A DNA stretch of 64,000 nucleotides from Podocnemis expansa (GCA_007922195.1 ML681998.1:17623937-17687936); one strand, 5' to 3'; positions 10,487 through 22,589 are shown, counted from the stretch's first letter. The notes: generated by a model not told the origin, from the letters alone. A program made the numbers and translations.

Positions 10487-10790
10487 GACTGGATAGTGTA
10501 GTGGTTAAGAGTGATGCCTTTTGATATGGGAGACTGGGGTTCAAATCCTGGTGGGTGCCTGTCTACCTTCCCAGTAGGGGTCCTTGGGCAAAAGACCCCC
10601 CTAATGCCTCACTTGCCTACCTCAGATATGAGAGTGATGTGACCTAGGAGAGTCATGCCGGCTTGGATGTTGCCTGGGTTAACAAGGTCCGTGCCAGATG
10701 TTGGGGAACCAGGGCAATCTGATGATAAGTGGGCTACTGGAACAAACCATACATGGATGAGACAAGAGAACCTGGAGATATATAATATAC
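10487..10790 (+). mobile_element. tRNA-headed segment, possibly the inverted 5' end of the same LINE
   Basis: It begins with a tRNA-like unit: A-box-like ATAGTGTAGTGGTTAAG, then B box GGGTTCAAATCC at about 10540. The next 200 bp could encode VGEPGQSDDKW and TNHTWMRQENLEIY, resembling my recollection of N-termini of R4-type LINE proteins. It ends in a TATATAATATA tract. Two readings are possible. One is an independent tRNA SINE abutting the LINE. The other is the 5' end of the LINE itself, flipped by twin priming. The order of parts fits the second well. Confidence 0.5.
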
Positions 10791-10829
10791 CAATTTAAAT
10801 ACATATTTTACTGTTTTGTGGTGGTTATG

Positions 10830-12003
10830 CCCCCTTAAATTTTTTTTCTTAAGAAACCACTTTAAATGATTATTCCTGGTATACCAACTCCATTTAAATA
10901 AAACCAAACAAAAATCAGGTCCATACTAAGTATACACATAATACCCTGGAGTACCCAAAGGGGGAAAGCAATTTTAGTTCTGCCTATCCCCATTATTCTT
11001 AGACCACTTGCTTTACAGTGCACTGCTCGAGCCTGAGAAGGCTCCGGAGACTGAGGCATGGCATTAGGTTGCCATTCATCAGAGTCTAGAGCACTGGCCT
11101 GATGATAGGGAGGGGGTGCAGAAATCTTGCAGGCTGTCATTGCCAGTTTTGCCTGCCGGGCTTCCATGTCCTGCATGTCTGCCCACACATACCAGTAATC
11201 CAGTTGTTTAGGGTGAAGAATTTCAAGCATTTTCCTGAGGTACCTTGATTTGCCCAAATTTAAATCTCCTAATTGGGGCCATTACAATTTTAGCCAGTTT
11301 CTTTGACAAAGATCGGTCAGCTTCTGGGTTTTTTTTGTTTTGTTTTGTGTTGTGTTGTGTTGTGTTGTTTTTAAACCCCGGTGCCCGTGAGTCGACTCCA
11401 GTTTACCAGAACTTTTCCTAGGGGACTATTTTCCGGGATGGACTGACCCTGTCCCATTTTTCACCCTAGGCAGACGTCCCTTTTCCCGACCTGTCCAACA
11501 GGTCGTCTTTTCCTAGCCTGTCCAACAGGTCTAGTCTCTCCCTGAGCCTGCCTTCTTGGCCCAACCTAGCCTCCCCAACCTAGTAAGGGCGGTAACAATT
11601 CTCCAAGAATTCTAGGTTGCCTCAGACAGAAGGAGGATTTATCCAGAGGTCAAAGGGATAGAGGTGGTTTCATGGGGCAGGAACAGAGACATTAATTCCA
11701 CCACACAGCATTACCAGCTGCTTGATCCTGCATGCCCTGCAGTTGGAGGGACAGTTACACTAGAACTGCCTGTGTATCCCAAGGGTGGTGAAACCACAAG
11801 AAGACTGGCCTATGACATAACAGATAGACGAACACAAAGACATACAAAGATGTGAACCACACAAAAATAACAAACAAAGAAGTCACCTTATCACCCCAAA
11901 GGAGCTCCAGTCCTGCCCCAAGTTCCCATAGGTGAACTCACCCAATCTTTTGGCTGGCCGGGATTGGGGCTGGATGGTGGTAACTCCTGGCTGGCTCGCC
12001 ATA
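10830..12003 (-). mobile_element. Probable endogenous retrovirus leader and gag remnant
   Basis: This is read on the minus strand, downstream of a probable LTR. The junction TGGCGAGCCAGCCAGG at 11990 resembles a primer-binding site directly after an LTR end. A GGGTGAGT splice-donor-like word follows near 11935. The segment 10862-11257 stays open and encodes a short stretch (DYWYVWADMQDME, then a proline-rich tail) that could be Gag-derived, but I cannot name its family. No pol or env was seen, so this is a truncated fossil. Confidence 0.4.
11336..11371. repeat. (TGTTT/TGTGT)n simple repeat
   Basis: T-rich run with TGTTTTGTTTTG then repeated TGTTGTGT units, of microsatellite type. Confidence 0.9.
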
Positions 12004-12790
12004 TTTTTGGGGAACAAACTAATCAGGGCTCTCAACCTGGAAAGAGAGACTACCAATCCTCCCCAGTGATGAAGGCCTGTTCCCAGCTGAGACTCAAATT
12101 AACAGAGAACGAGGTGTGGTTCAGGTTTTTATTATTCAGCTGAATAATAAAAGGAACTGCATCAGAGGGCAGCAAAGCAGTGCTAGCCCCTCCGAGCAGG
12201 CCCCTCCAACAACTCAAGTGTGAGAGAGAGCCCTGAGGGGCAGCATCACAACACTTTTATTCAGTATAGTATGATAATGCTATGATAATGCTTACATGAT
12301 TGACAATGTTTTAGAGACCCTTATATGGTTATATTAACACCTATTTAATGCATATTAATGATTAAAGAATGCATATAATTATCCCCGCCTCTGTTTACTT
12401 TTGACATCATTTGCATTATCCTGGGCAGCCGCAGTACCTGCAAACTCATTAATTTCTGCCTAGAGATGCTGACCTTACATTCTTGCAAGGCTATGGTGCC
12501 AAGGAGGGTGAGCAGGAGATAGGAGGTAGCACTCCCTTTTCAGTTAGAGCAAAGACGGGACAGTCTAGCTTACATTCTTTGTTCAGATGGTCAGGAAAAA
12601 AAAAAGCATGAGAAGGGGAGATAACACACTTTAACTATCAACTCTAGGCCGCTTGTTAATGGAACTTAGATATATAACTTTCCTGAGAAATGACCCCACT
12701 ACCATAGCAACCTGCAGCCCCTATAAGGCCTATATTATGGCACCTTCCCTACTGTTCTACAAAGGAGATCAGCTAATATTTCCCTCACAT
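12004..12790 (-). mobile_element. Probable retroviral LTR
   Basis: The minus strand shows an AATAATAAAAACC polyadenylation-type signal (12125-12145), followed about 120 bases later by an end next to a TGGCGAGCC primer-site-like word. Its upstream part is AT-rich, with TATAATA-like words. The 5' boundary is uncertain, and no second LTR lies in the window. Confidence 0.4.
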
Positions 12791-12799
12791 AAGGAAGTA

Positions 12800-13201
12800 C
12801 TAGGTGTGTGAGAAAGCATAAGCAGGAAACAGGAAGATGGGAGAAGCAGTGTTGTCATGAAGCTTGGAGTGTACCATCTCTTATTTGAGGCTCAAGGTTG
12901 AGTTCTAGAGATGATCCCCTACTTGGCCTGCATTCAGAGTGGATTTTCAGAAGATGTATTGGGTAGTTTTACATTCAGTATCAACCCTGCGTTGATGTGG
13001 TGAATGCTGTGATGTGGGTTAAGCTAAGAATTATATTTTTATGTTGACTCTTCTCCATCCAGAAGAGAGGATTTGTGGTTTGCCTGGATGTTTTAAGTAA
13101 TCTGCCTACCAGAAGGAGATGCTACAGAAGGAAAATGAGTCAGCACCTATGCCTGCTGCTCAAGAAGTAAGAATCTAACACATAATGCATATGAACACAA
13201 G

Positions 13202-13236
<35 letters not shown>

Positions 13237-14889
13237 TGCTTGTGAGTGAAAGAGCTAGTGTCCGAGTCCTGGGAGCTACATACAGGTCTGATGCAAGGCC
13301 ATGCATATGTTGGGCTTTGTGCAGGGAGTCATGCTAGATGATCAAATGTTCCTTTCTGAGCTGACTGGTGGTCCATAGCTGTAAAACATACCATTTGGCC
13401 TGCCTCTGCAATTGTGCAACTTATCTTGTCTTCTGTCTAGTGAATCTCATGATAACAAATATCACATGCCCAAAAATCATGATGCCTTCAGAAGACTTCT
13501 TTAAGTTACTGGATGCAGAGCTTGCTGTGACAATTTGTGGCAGCCTCAGACTGCAAGGCCTCTGATCAGAGGACAGTAATTGTGAGAAATTGGCTGTCTT
13601 TGGCTAGTGCTGCATGTGGGAGTCTTTCATTGGCCGCAGGTGGGAAGACTGGCTCCACAGTGACCCCAGTCCATTCAGAAGGGCCAGGAATGGCCTGGCT
13701 AACCAAAGCTTGTGATGTGTGTAGCCAGGTCAGTTGTAAGACTGCTTTCTGACATCAGCTGCAGACTCATCTTCCTGGGGTTTCTGAGATGGACAAGCAA
13801 GGTGAGACAAATAGTGTCTGACTAGAGGACAGAATTATCCTGCAGAGCAGTGAGGCTAACTCAGATGAATGGGGAGTTGGACCATTTGCTCCCCATGAAG
13901 TGCTAGCCAGTTGTGCTTTAGAGATTGTTGTGCAACCTCTCCCAAGCTGCACTTTAACTTAGTGGTTGACATTTGAGTGCGATGTGTGGTTATTCTGAGG
14001 TAGATGGGGTGGGATTTGTTTCAAGTCATTTCAATTGTGAGGCAGGTCTGGGGGTGCTTAGGTGTTATAATGGTGGAACATCAAAACTGTCCTCGTCACT
14101 CTGTAAATGCCCCTCCCAGTATTTTAAGTAGCTTAATCAAGTCCATGTTGAGGGCATCAGGTTTTGAGAATGATCATGCTAGGACGCCTAGGCAGATGTG
14201 ATCTGTATATGTAAACTTGTACAGGTTGAAAAGTATTGGTGCCAACAGTGAATCAACATTCTCACTGCACATCTTGTGAGTACCTCATTCATACCAGGGA
14301 AACTGATGATTCAACCAGAGCCTGCATTCAGTCCCATCTAGGGCTAACTCTTGGTCTCTTGCCAGCTGCCATATCTGGTACAACTTCACCCCCAGTGTTC
14401 AAGCTATCAGGCAAGCCCTGAGAATATTCTGTCTAGGGAATGTTTGCAGCCAAACACAGCATTAGCAACTTTAAGTACCTAAGGATACTCATGACTCTGT
14501 AAGTAATCAGCATTGTTCAGAGAGGTAGGTATATGAGGCAGTGATTCATTATTAAGAGTTGAGGAATCTTTTATTATTTTTCTTTAAAAGGTGAAAGTAG
14601 GTTGTAGTTCCTAATTTAATAAAAATACGTATTTTCTGAATGAAATTGCTAATCTTCACCTCTATCTCCAAGCCAACACCTGACTTGGACTTTGAGGTGT
14701 CCAGAATCAAGACTCAAATAAGGGTGAGTTTAGTCCTACTTATTCTGTTTAAAGGAATCCTTTATTTTTGAGGGAAGCTCTCATTTTCATTGAGCTAACA
14801 CATAATTTCCTTTAAGGTGTTGCTTAAACAAATGTACAATATTTCAGAGGTTGTAATGATTAATGGTTAAATATTAGTGTGGTGGTGAG
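12800..14889. other. No gene recognised; poly-T tract at 13205
   Basis: Sequence without recognisable coding or element structure, apart from a run of about 30 T at 13205-13236, possibly the poly-A tail of a minus-strand retrocopy. No retrogene frame was found beside it. Short open frames (for example 13368-13565 and 14004-14201) have no recognisable domain. Confidence 0.4.
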
Positions 14890-15014
14890 CTATGTTCCCT
14901 CTAAGGTATGCGACTGCGCACATAAAAAACCTATGCCCATGCAGGATTTGTCATTCCTGTGCATGCATGGGATGGGACAGGTCAGCGGTGCAGGAGCCTA
15001 TCAGGCATGTGGGG

Positions 15015-15470
15015 AGGCCCAGGGTAGGGTTGGCCTGGAGTGGGCTGGGGCTGCAGCTGAGAATCGGCTGCAAGGCGGAGGTGGGGTGAAGCCCCAGGGT
15101 TCGGCCGGAAGGGTGGTGCAGCCAGAGATCGGGAGGAGGCGAAAGGACCTGGGTCCAGGATAGGCCAGGAGTGTGGCTGAGGATCGGCCACATGGAAAGG
15201 CCCAGGGTAGGGCTGGTCTGGAGTGGGCTGGGGGTGCAGCCAAGAATTGGCTGCTGGGGGGGAAGCCCCTGGGTCAGGCCAGCTGGAAATCGGGTGGAGG
15301 AGGCGGCAAACCCTGGGTCCAGCCAGGACAGGCCGGGAGCCTGGCTGAAGATCGGCCACTTAGGGAGGCCCAGGGTTAGGGTCTGGCCGGGCAGGCTGGA
15401 CATGCAGCCAAGGATCAGGGGGGAGGGGGCAGGGAGTTGCTGTTTCAGGCAGAGATGGGGTTCCAGGGGA
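15015..15470. repeat. GC-rich minisatellite inside the hAT element
   Basis: Units begin AGGCCCAGGGTAGGG at 15015, 15198 and 15366, giving periods near 183 and 168 bp. Each unit also has a GGCTGGGG(C/G)TGCAGC segment and a GATCGGCCA-like segment. Overlapping proline-rich open frames on the minus strand (14951-15484) are composition artefacts. Confidence 0.75.
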
Positions 15471-15719
15471 AAACCTCTCCACACATAGGGTTACCATTAC
15501 CAGATGTTTTCTACCTTCATGCCTTCCATCTTCCCAGTGTTCAAAAATAGGTAATTTGGTCTGGCTTTTTTACTGCTGATGAGTATTTGGGGTGGGGGGA
15601 AGCACTCAGCTCAGGCCTCAAACCTGTGACCCTCAGGCTCAGCCTGCTGCACACATAAGGAACTGAGACTAGCTCATAGAAAAATTGGTGGCAGGGACAC
15701 TGTTTCCCTTATTCTTTGG

Positions 15720-15793
15720 TGCTTTTAGCTCAATTGGTAAGAAAGTAGGCTATCAGTCTGCAGGTGGTGGGTTTGAGCCTTGTGTGAGACGCT
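15720..15793 (+). pseudogene. tRNA-like relic
   Basis: TAGCTCAATTGGTAAG resembles a D-arm/A box, and GGTGGGTTTGAGCC a T-arm/B box, at tRNA-like spacing. The acceptor arms do not pair, so it is a relic or SINE head rather than a functional tRNA gene. Confidence 0.4.
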
Positions 15794-15964
15794 TTATTTT
15801 TTGGCTTGTTGCACTTTACAAAGGAGCTAAATTGGGAAAAAATATATAGCAAACACTAATAAAATAAAGTATACCATGAACAAAACTATTAACAGGGACT
15901 ATTTAAGTAAAACAAATGAAGGGGCATATTTGAACTAGCTAGAAACAATTTAGGACAAAGTTGT

Positions 15965-16014
15965 TTTTTTTGTTTTGTTTTGTTTTTGGGTTTGTTTGTT
16001 TGTTTGTTTTGTTT
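15965..16014. repeat. (TTTG)n-like simple repeat
   Basis: A run of TTTTG/TTTG units inside the hAT element. Confidence 0.85.
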
Positions 16015-16787
16015 TTAAATTGTAAAATGGGCTGCTATGGAAAATGAAAGACAAGTTAACTGCTTTTTTAAAACTTAAGGTGCTTTTCAAGTTTATATTT
16101 GCAAATTTAGCTTTTTAACTTTTTTAATTATATGAATTTTTCATTTTATATTTTTTAATAATTTCAGTTGCATAAGTTTGCACAAAAATTTTATTCAGAA
16201 AAAGTTTTGCACACAGGTTGAAAATTTGGCACACAAGCCACCAGACCTTGGAGGAAACATTGGTAGTGAGATGTATGGCTAGGATTAGTGGAATAAAATT
16301 AAGAAATAAAACATTTAAGACATCATGAAAGTAGCATAACACAGAAGGAGTATAGTATAGTTTTCTCCTGGAAACTATGGAAGCCATTCTAGTTTATATT
16401 TTTCAAACTGGTCAAACCACTGGCAGTGTACAGTAATGAACAATAAATACCATGCTAAGCAGAGAATGGAGTACTGTGAATGACCAAAGAGTGCTCTCCC
16501 ATAGCATCCAGCTATTCTGCAGCATGATAGATCAGTCGTCAAACACTTAAAGGGACTAGAAGTACAATCCTGTTGATCTGACTCTACAAGTAGAAGGCCC
16601 AAATACTAACTTAAATTACTATATCTAGAGTGATACAAAGTCAGACCACATTTTGGATCTGCTTTGCCCAAAATTATCATTTTGGCATCTCTACAACTTT
16701 CTGGGTACCTAAAATTAGAGCTCTTTGTCTCTGTCTCAGCTATAATCAATTGACTACAATATCACAGTTGATCATCTAACTTTAGAG

Positions 16788-17916
16788 CAGTGGTTTTCAA
16801 ACTTCTTTTTCTTGGGACTGTCACATGATCTGCAATGGGCTATGATCTGTTTAACTTTTCTGTTCACATTTGTAATGTAATTGTATGGTTTGCCAATTAT
16901 GCCATGCTAGGTTTTCTTTTGACTATTCTACTGTATTGTTATACTGTCATGTTTCCTGCAACATCATGTATATGCACAGTTGTGAAACATGTTGCATAGC
17001 TCAGACCTGCAGGACTAACTCTCTTAGGCTGGGCTGTTGCATGACAAAGGCAATGCAGATTGAACTGCTTAGTACAGAGGGAACAGGCAAAGGGGATTGG
17101 AAAACAGACCCTTTGAAGGGGAGAGAAGCTGTTAGCTTTTGCCAGAAGAAGACAATCTTGTGAGCAGCTCCAAGAGACTGGGCGTATCCTTATGGTCAGA
17201 ATGGCCAAGGCTGGCTGAACACTGCCAACAGTCAGTCTCTGGGTGAGAATGAGGAGAACTGACTAAAGAGAAGCCTAGGAATAGTGTTAGTAGATTTAGC
17301 ATGGTTTTATGTCTCCTGTTTACTTGTGATAACACCTGACTCCTTTTATTAAATGATTGTGCATTGATTTACTGTTTACTCACTTAAAATCCTAGTCTAA
17401 TCAATGAACTAGCATTTGTTTGCTCTAAAGCTGTGTGGACTTCAGAGGGTGTGAATGAATGTTAAATGGACACACAATGGTCTGATTCTGTGGTGGTTGG
17501 GGAACGGTCCCAGTCACTGTAGGACAGAAGTTCCTGGTGTGACATTTGGGAGCTCGGAGTGCTTGTCTGGACTGTCATCTAAGTGACCAGATGGCATACA
17601 CCCAGTGCCTAGAACTGATTGCATGCAGGAGGCTGGTGTGGACTGACTCAGGAGTGAGTGGTCACTTGGCAAAGCAGGATAAGTTGGGGTGTGGGAGTGG
17701 AAATCAGGAAGTCACAGCAGCACATCAGACTAGATTCTGGGAGCAGCCTGTCGCAGGGACCTGGTTGAGAAAACTCGTTTATGCCCACAACCCAACAATT
17801 ACATCTTTCAGCAATGCAGTCCAGTCTTTTGGCAGCAGCAGCAGGGGGGCGGTCTGTGCAGCACCCAAAGTCTGTTGCCCAGTGCTGGGTCCTGAGCCAT
17901 AGATTGAAACCTACTG
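16788..17916. mobile_element. hAT element, CAGTGGTTTTCAAAC type, 1.13 kb
   Basis: The termini CAGTGGTTTTCAAACTT and (right) GATTGAAACCTACTG are inverted repeats. Perfect 8-bp duplications CTTTAGAG lie at 16780-16787 and 17917-17924. The last 120 bp (ACAACCCAACAATTAC ... GCAGTCCAGTCTTTTGGCAG) matches the 3' half of the shorter element at 38658, so the two are one family. No transposase ORF is apparent; the frames at 17546 and 17648 lack transposase motifs. Confidence 0.85.
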
Positions 17917-17924
17917 CTTTAGAG

Positions 17925-19435
17925 CATATCTGAAAGTACTGAATCAGATTTGTCAAAGTTGCAGTATCTCATGACTAAATGTAGGGTATATTTAAAAAAA
18001 AAAAAAAAAAGCCTCCTTCCTAAATGCATGAATTGTCCATTGATTTTTTTTTGCCCTCTAAGTTTATGTAGAGAAGCTCTCCAGTGAAGAATTTGTTAGA
18101 ATTCAGAAAATTAAAGGATTATACCTCTATAAAGCTCTCAACTCAAAATCTAACTTCAGTAAGTCAGTTGACCCAATATAAACAACTAAACACAGCTTGC
18201 CTCAACTGGAACATGTTGTGACTCTATTGCCTAGTGCTTTTAAAGGACAGTACCTTGGGTTCAGCTGGGCAAGGATGTAGGAAATTTCACAGCATTCGGA
18301 AATACCTGGCCTCCAGCCAAACATTCCTTGGGACTGTCAACTCAGGTGTTGGCTAACTTCGATGGCTGGAACAAGCCATGAGCAGAAGCTATTCTTGACA
18401 TACATAAGCCTCAAACATTGTAGTCTTTAATATTAAGAAACCAATAGTTGAATTGCATCCAGAAAGACTGCACTGACATCCAGTTCCTGTAGAATGAGTA
18501 ACGTGTGAAGGGATCCCTGCTTATATACTGGAGATGGTATTGAGATTGATGTCTCACAGGGCCAGCCCAGGATTTTTGGTGTGCCCCACCCCCCGTAGGA
18601 AAAAAGTCTAGAATGAACTAGTATGCTTTATATAGAGAAATTCACATCCATCTAATTTGACACCCCTTAAAGCCTCACATCTCAGTGACTACCTAGTTTG
18701 TGTGTCTAATCATGCTAGCCCTGGTATCATGTCTCTTTAGGCTACCTAGCATAACTTGGTGTGATCCGTATTGTCTAGAATAATTTCAAATTCAGTACAA
18801 GGTCCTTTGACATTTGGAAGTTCTGGACTTTTTATTATCTTAGCTAGAAGAAGCTTTGACCTCAGTCTTCTGTTACTGTCTGAGTTGGCTGACCTCTTTG
18901 CTTCTATCAAAATCAGCTGATATATGGCCTTACTAGCCAGCTTCTAAAAGCACCTGCCATTTCTGTTTTTGTGGCAGGGAACCCTTATAGGGCCACGTTT
19001 ATGTTTTCTGCATATAATTCTGACCTTTTAACAAAAATAGCATGTTTATTGTTCCTCTTAGTTTTTATTACTAAGAAATGTATCTCTTACTAGAACAGCA
19101 CTGGAGAATAGAGCTTTGTGCAACACTTTTTTTTTTTTAATTATGCTTCCATCCTGTCACACAACATCCGCTCCCACATTATTGTTTGTATTTTCATCTC
19201 ATTCCCATGTGCACAAGCCTTAAATCCCACAAGACACAGATTTCCCCATGCCACTAAAACCAAAGCAGCCAAGTCCCTGGGGGGCGGGGGGGTTGGTAAA
19301 CTGGAACATTCTATGCAGTCTGATCTCCTTGAGGTATTGTATAACTTTAGCCTCTAAAATTTATTGTATTTGTACATTATAGGCCCCATGTCTGTCAGCA
19401 TGTTTTAATGGCTGATAGTCTATATTAGACTGTAC
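17925..19435. other. No gene or element recognised
   Basis: Contains an A-run at about 17993-18010 and otherwise AT-rich unique-looking sequence. I found no domain, tRNA or element termini. Confidence 0.4.
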
Positions 19436-19444
19436 AACTGACAG

Positions 19445-19500
19445 TGGGTCTAGACAAGCAAGGAGTCCTTGGCACTTTCAAATACTAACAAGTTTATTTC
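19445..19500. mobile_element. Penelope-type terminal fragment
   Basis: ACAAGCAAGGAGTCCTTGGC followed by ACTAACAAGTTTATT matches the terminal module seen at 39070, 34400, 47985 and 60296. Only the core is kept. Confidence 0.6.
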
Positions 19501-19699
19501 TTGTGTGATGCTGTCTGGGTTGAGGAGTGTTTATGATTATTTTTCATATTAATATTTGCAGTAATCCATATGATATGCCATGGTTGGTACCAATAGAAAG
19601 GTTGTAATCTGCTAGGAATAATTAAATGGCTTATATATCGGTGTCTAATCTGTATTAGGAATATGTTTGTTCTATTTATGTTCCAAGTGATTTGATTCT

Positions 19700-20500
19700 A
19701 AGGCAATCCCAGGCTGGGTGTCCACAAAACCATTGTCCTCTTAATGTCCCATTAAGGAAGCTCCCAGCTGCATGGGCCTAGGAAGAAACCTGTTTGAATC
19801 ACCCAGACTGACCATGTGACTCAACTCCATTTTGACTTGGCAAGGACTCTGGGAGCATGCGGAAAGCAGAGGTGGTAAAAGGCAATGGCCCCAACTCCAT
19901 TTGGTCTTCAGTCTTCAACCTACAATTAACACTATCTTCTGGGACTGAACAAAGGTCCGAGACCCACCCAGGTGCTGGGTGCATACCAGAGGAATTGGAC
20001 TAACTTGCTAACTACAGATTCTTCAAGGACTTGCTTTCTAAGGACTCTAGAACATTTGTATGTGATTTGCCTTGATCCTTTAATGTTCTCATATTGTGCT
20101 GCTTTTCTTGTTGTAGTTACTAAAGGATTGGCTGGCAGCATGGTGTTTTGGGTAAGATCCAAGCCTATATTGTTCTGGGTGGTGTAGCTGACCCTTTGTG
20201 GTCAGGAAAACCTATTTCTTTAAAAGACCCAGTGGCTAGATGGGGACCGGAGAAGCTGATATGCAATAAAGGGGACTGTTTCTATTTTGTTATGCTTGGC
20301 GGTGACCAGATTGGGGAATCAAAATCATGTTTTGTTACTGACTGGGAGACTGGTTTAAGTACCACCTGTCAGTGGTTTAGGGGATTGGCTCCTGGTTTTG
20401 CAGCTTGCCCTGATTTTTTTTTTTTTTTGTCACATTCAGAAGGTTATCCCAGGAGGCCCAGGTCACATCTTGTGTGAGCTTTCATGGATATTATTCCACT
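19700..20500. repeat. Dispersed repeat, family not identified
   Basis: The block around 20118-20180 (ACTAAAGGATTGGCTGGCAG ... GGTAAGATC) recurs at 63941-64000, running off the window end. This shows a dispersed repeat. No LTR or TIR ends could be fixed, and open frames in it have no domain. Confidence 0.5.
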
Positions 20501-20512
20501 TTGGGAGATGCA

Positions 20513-20595
20513 TGAAATGTTAGTCTTTGAAAGTGTCAAGGACTCCTTGTTTGTTATTTTGCTGAAAATAGACTAACAAAGCTACCTCTCTGGAA
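20513..20595. mobile_element. Penelope-type terminal fragment
   Basis: GTTAGTCTTTGAAAGTG, then AAGGACTCCTTGTTTG, then GACTAACAAAGCTACC is the opposite orientation of the module at 39070. It is short and diverged. Confidence 0.6.
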
Positions 20596-20599
20596 TTGG

Positions 20600-22589
20600 T
20601 TCTACAGGTACAAAGATTGTCTTCTCAGCCCTATATATGGCTCTTCCACCACCACCCCCCACTAGCATCCTGGTATCCACTTGACCTACAGACAGCAGCA
20701 TGTCCAAAAATAAGTACTTCTATAGATGCTGGTAAAACTGTCCTCTGGTGGTTTCAGGAAGTGGTGATGGAGCTCTGCAGAGGTTCTTTTTGAGATTCAC
20801 CATGTCTTCCATAATATAATAGAACTGATAGAGGCAAGACTATTTATACAGAAATATTCTTCATGGGACTCAAGTCTCAGAGCTGTTTAACTTTGGAAAT
20901 CAGCAGGAGCAGTTGCATAGCCTTCCCTTCACAGTGATGTATCCTTGTGATCCAGCTCTATTCTGAAGACAGTTCACTCACCAGTGCCTGTTCAGTCCCT
21001 AGCTTTTCTTCTGACTGCTACTTAATCTTGGCTTCCAGGTAATTAAAGAAGGGAACTTCATGAAAATCCAACATGGCCTTGTTGCCTAATGCTGATGTAA
21101 TGGATACGCTGAGGGGGATGTTTCAAATGGCTCCTGGTACTAGTGCTCCTCAATGGAGTTTTTACTCCTCTAATGTTTTTTTTTTTTTTTTTAATGGTAA
21201 TAGTGTAGAAGCTCACTGAGGGATATTCAGTTATTCCGATGGAAGGAATAGAAAACTTAAGCATGTATGTAAGTTGCAGGGTTGGGGCCTATCTATATGC
21301 CTGTGAGTGGTGTCACTGGGCACATAAGTCACCTAGCTGACACAAAGTAAAACTGAGTGCTTGAAGAACTGGTGTCAAAACGTGAACTGAACTGACACAT
21401 GTGAGGCAATCCCAGCTGCAAATGCATAAGAATTCCATGGATGCATAAAAGTCTCTCTCCCCTGATCTTTGTGCAGAATTCCCATGCAGGCTGAAAATTA
21501 TCACATGAAATGCATAATAGGACTCGAGTCCAGAGATTAGGTGAAATGAGAGTTGAAACCTTGATCATATTATTAATGGGTACTTACTGTAGCCAAGTCA
21601 TTTCTAGAAGGGAAGATGGGCACATGGTGTGAATAACATTTTCTCTTTCTTTCTTTCTTTGACTTTTGCTGGTAGTCTTGGAAAACTGAGGAGGAATGGA
21701 ATCAGTTTAGGTTGAATTAAGCCAAAGCTTTCTGGTAAATCAATCCCTTTTGTATTGAGGCATTTAACTTTTTTAAAAGCTAAGAAAGTAAGGGGCTAGA
21801 TTTGCTAAACAGAGGCGCTTGTGCTGGTCATATTTAGCACTTCGGTTAAAGCACACGCTTGGGATTCCTGCACTCTAGGGAAGACTTCTCATTGTGGAGC
21901 AGGACTCAAAACCAACAATTGTAAAAATAAAAACCTATTGATCCCAAGCTTAAAAAAAAATATCAAATTCTGCCACTCCTGTTTATACAAAGTAGGAATA
22001 GCTTCAAGAGAAAAGATGTAGCATACGTTATGCTAGCACAGCTCACAGCCTACTGGTTAAGGCACTCTCATGGGATGTAGGAGATATGAATTCAAGTCCT
22101 CCTTCAACCAGTTTGCCATCTTGACTGCATAGCTGCTAGGGGAAACTATGGAATAAAAACTGTGTCAAAGTTGTAAGAGTAGAGGAAATCCCTAGTTCTT
22201 TTGTAATAGTCTTACTAGTCTATCTAGCTGAAATGTAGAAAACTCAACCATCAATATAATGCTTAGTTGCAAAGGATGCACAAAAGAACTACAGAACACC
22301 ATTAAACAAAACAATACTGCTATTTTCCACTGTTAGGAATAGCTGTGGGCTCTATCTCATTCATCAGATGCTGACTTCCAAAGACTTAAAGGATTAGAGG
22401 TCAAAGATCAAGCATTAATGTTATATGGTAGAATGTTTACATGCAGTGTTGCCACAACTTTTTCCAGGACAATAACGTTGAGTAGATTGTGTTTTCAAAT
22501 AATACCTCACCAGGCATACTTTGTTGGCCATTTTTACAAGAATATGATACATTTTATTCTGTTGGAGCACCTAACCTTTCAGCATAGCT
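20600..22589. other. No gene recognised; possible tRNA-like relic at 22037
   Basis: Mostly unique-looking AT-rich sequence. At 22037-22110, CTACTGGTTAAGGCACTC and AATTCAAGTCC could be degenerate A and B boxes of a SINE head. This is weak. Confidence 0.35.

Larger units (their letters stand above)
14890..16262. mobile_element. hAT element, CAATGTTCCC type, 1.37 kb
   Basis: The left end CTATGTTCCCTCTAAGG pairs with the right end CCTTGGAGGAAACATTG as terminal inverted repeats. Flanking 8-bp duplications are GTGGTGAG and GTAGTGAG (7/8). The interior holds a GC-rich minisatellite (15015-15470), a tRNA-like relic (about 15720) and an AT-rich right half with a TTTG run. No transposase is encoded, so it is non-autonomous. 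It is the largest of four copies of this terminus type in the window. Confidence 0.8.

Noticed and set aside
10487..10560. Functional tRNA gene
   Set aside because: A and B boxes are present, but the acceptor stem does not pair and no terminator T-run follows. It is a SINE or LINE-associated tRNA-like head.
13200..13240. Poly-T tract as evidence of a processed retrogene on the minus strand
   Set aside because: No retrogene-like frame or CR1/L1 3' end was found next to it, so it is left as a homopolymer.
14951..15484. 177-codon proline-rich minus-strand frame
   Set aside because: It is produced by a GC-rich minisatellite in which three phases are open at once.
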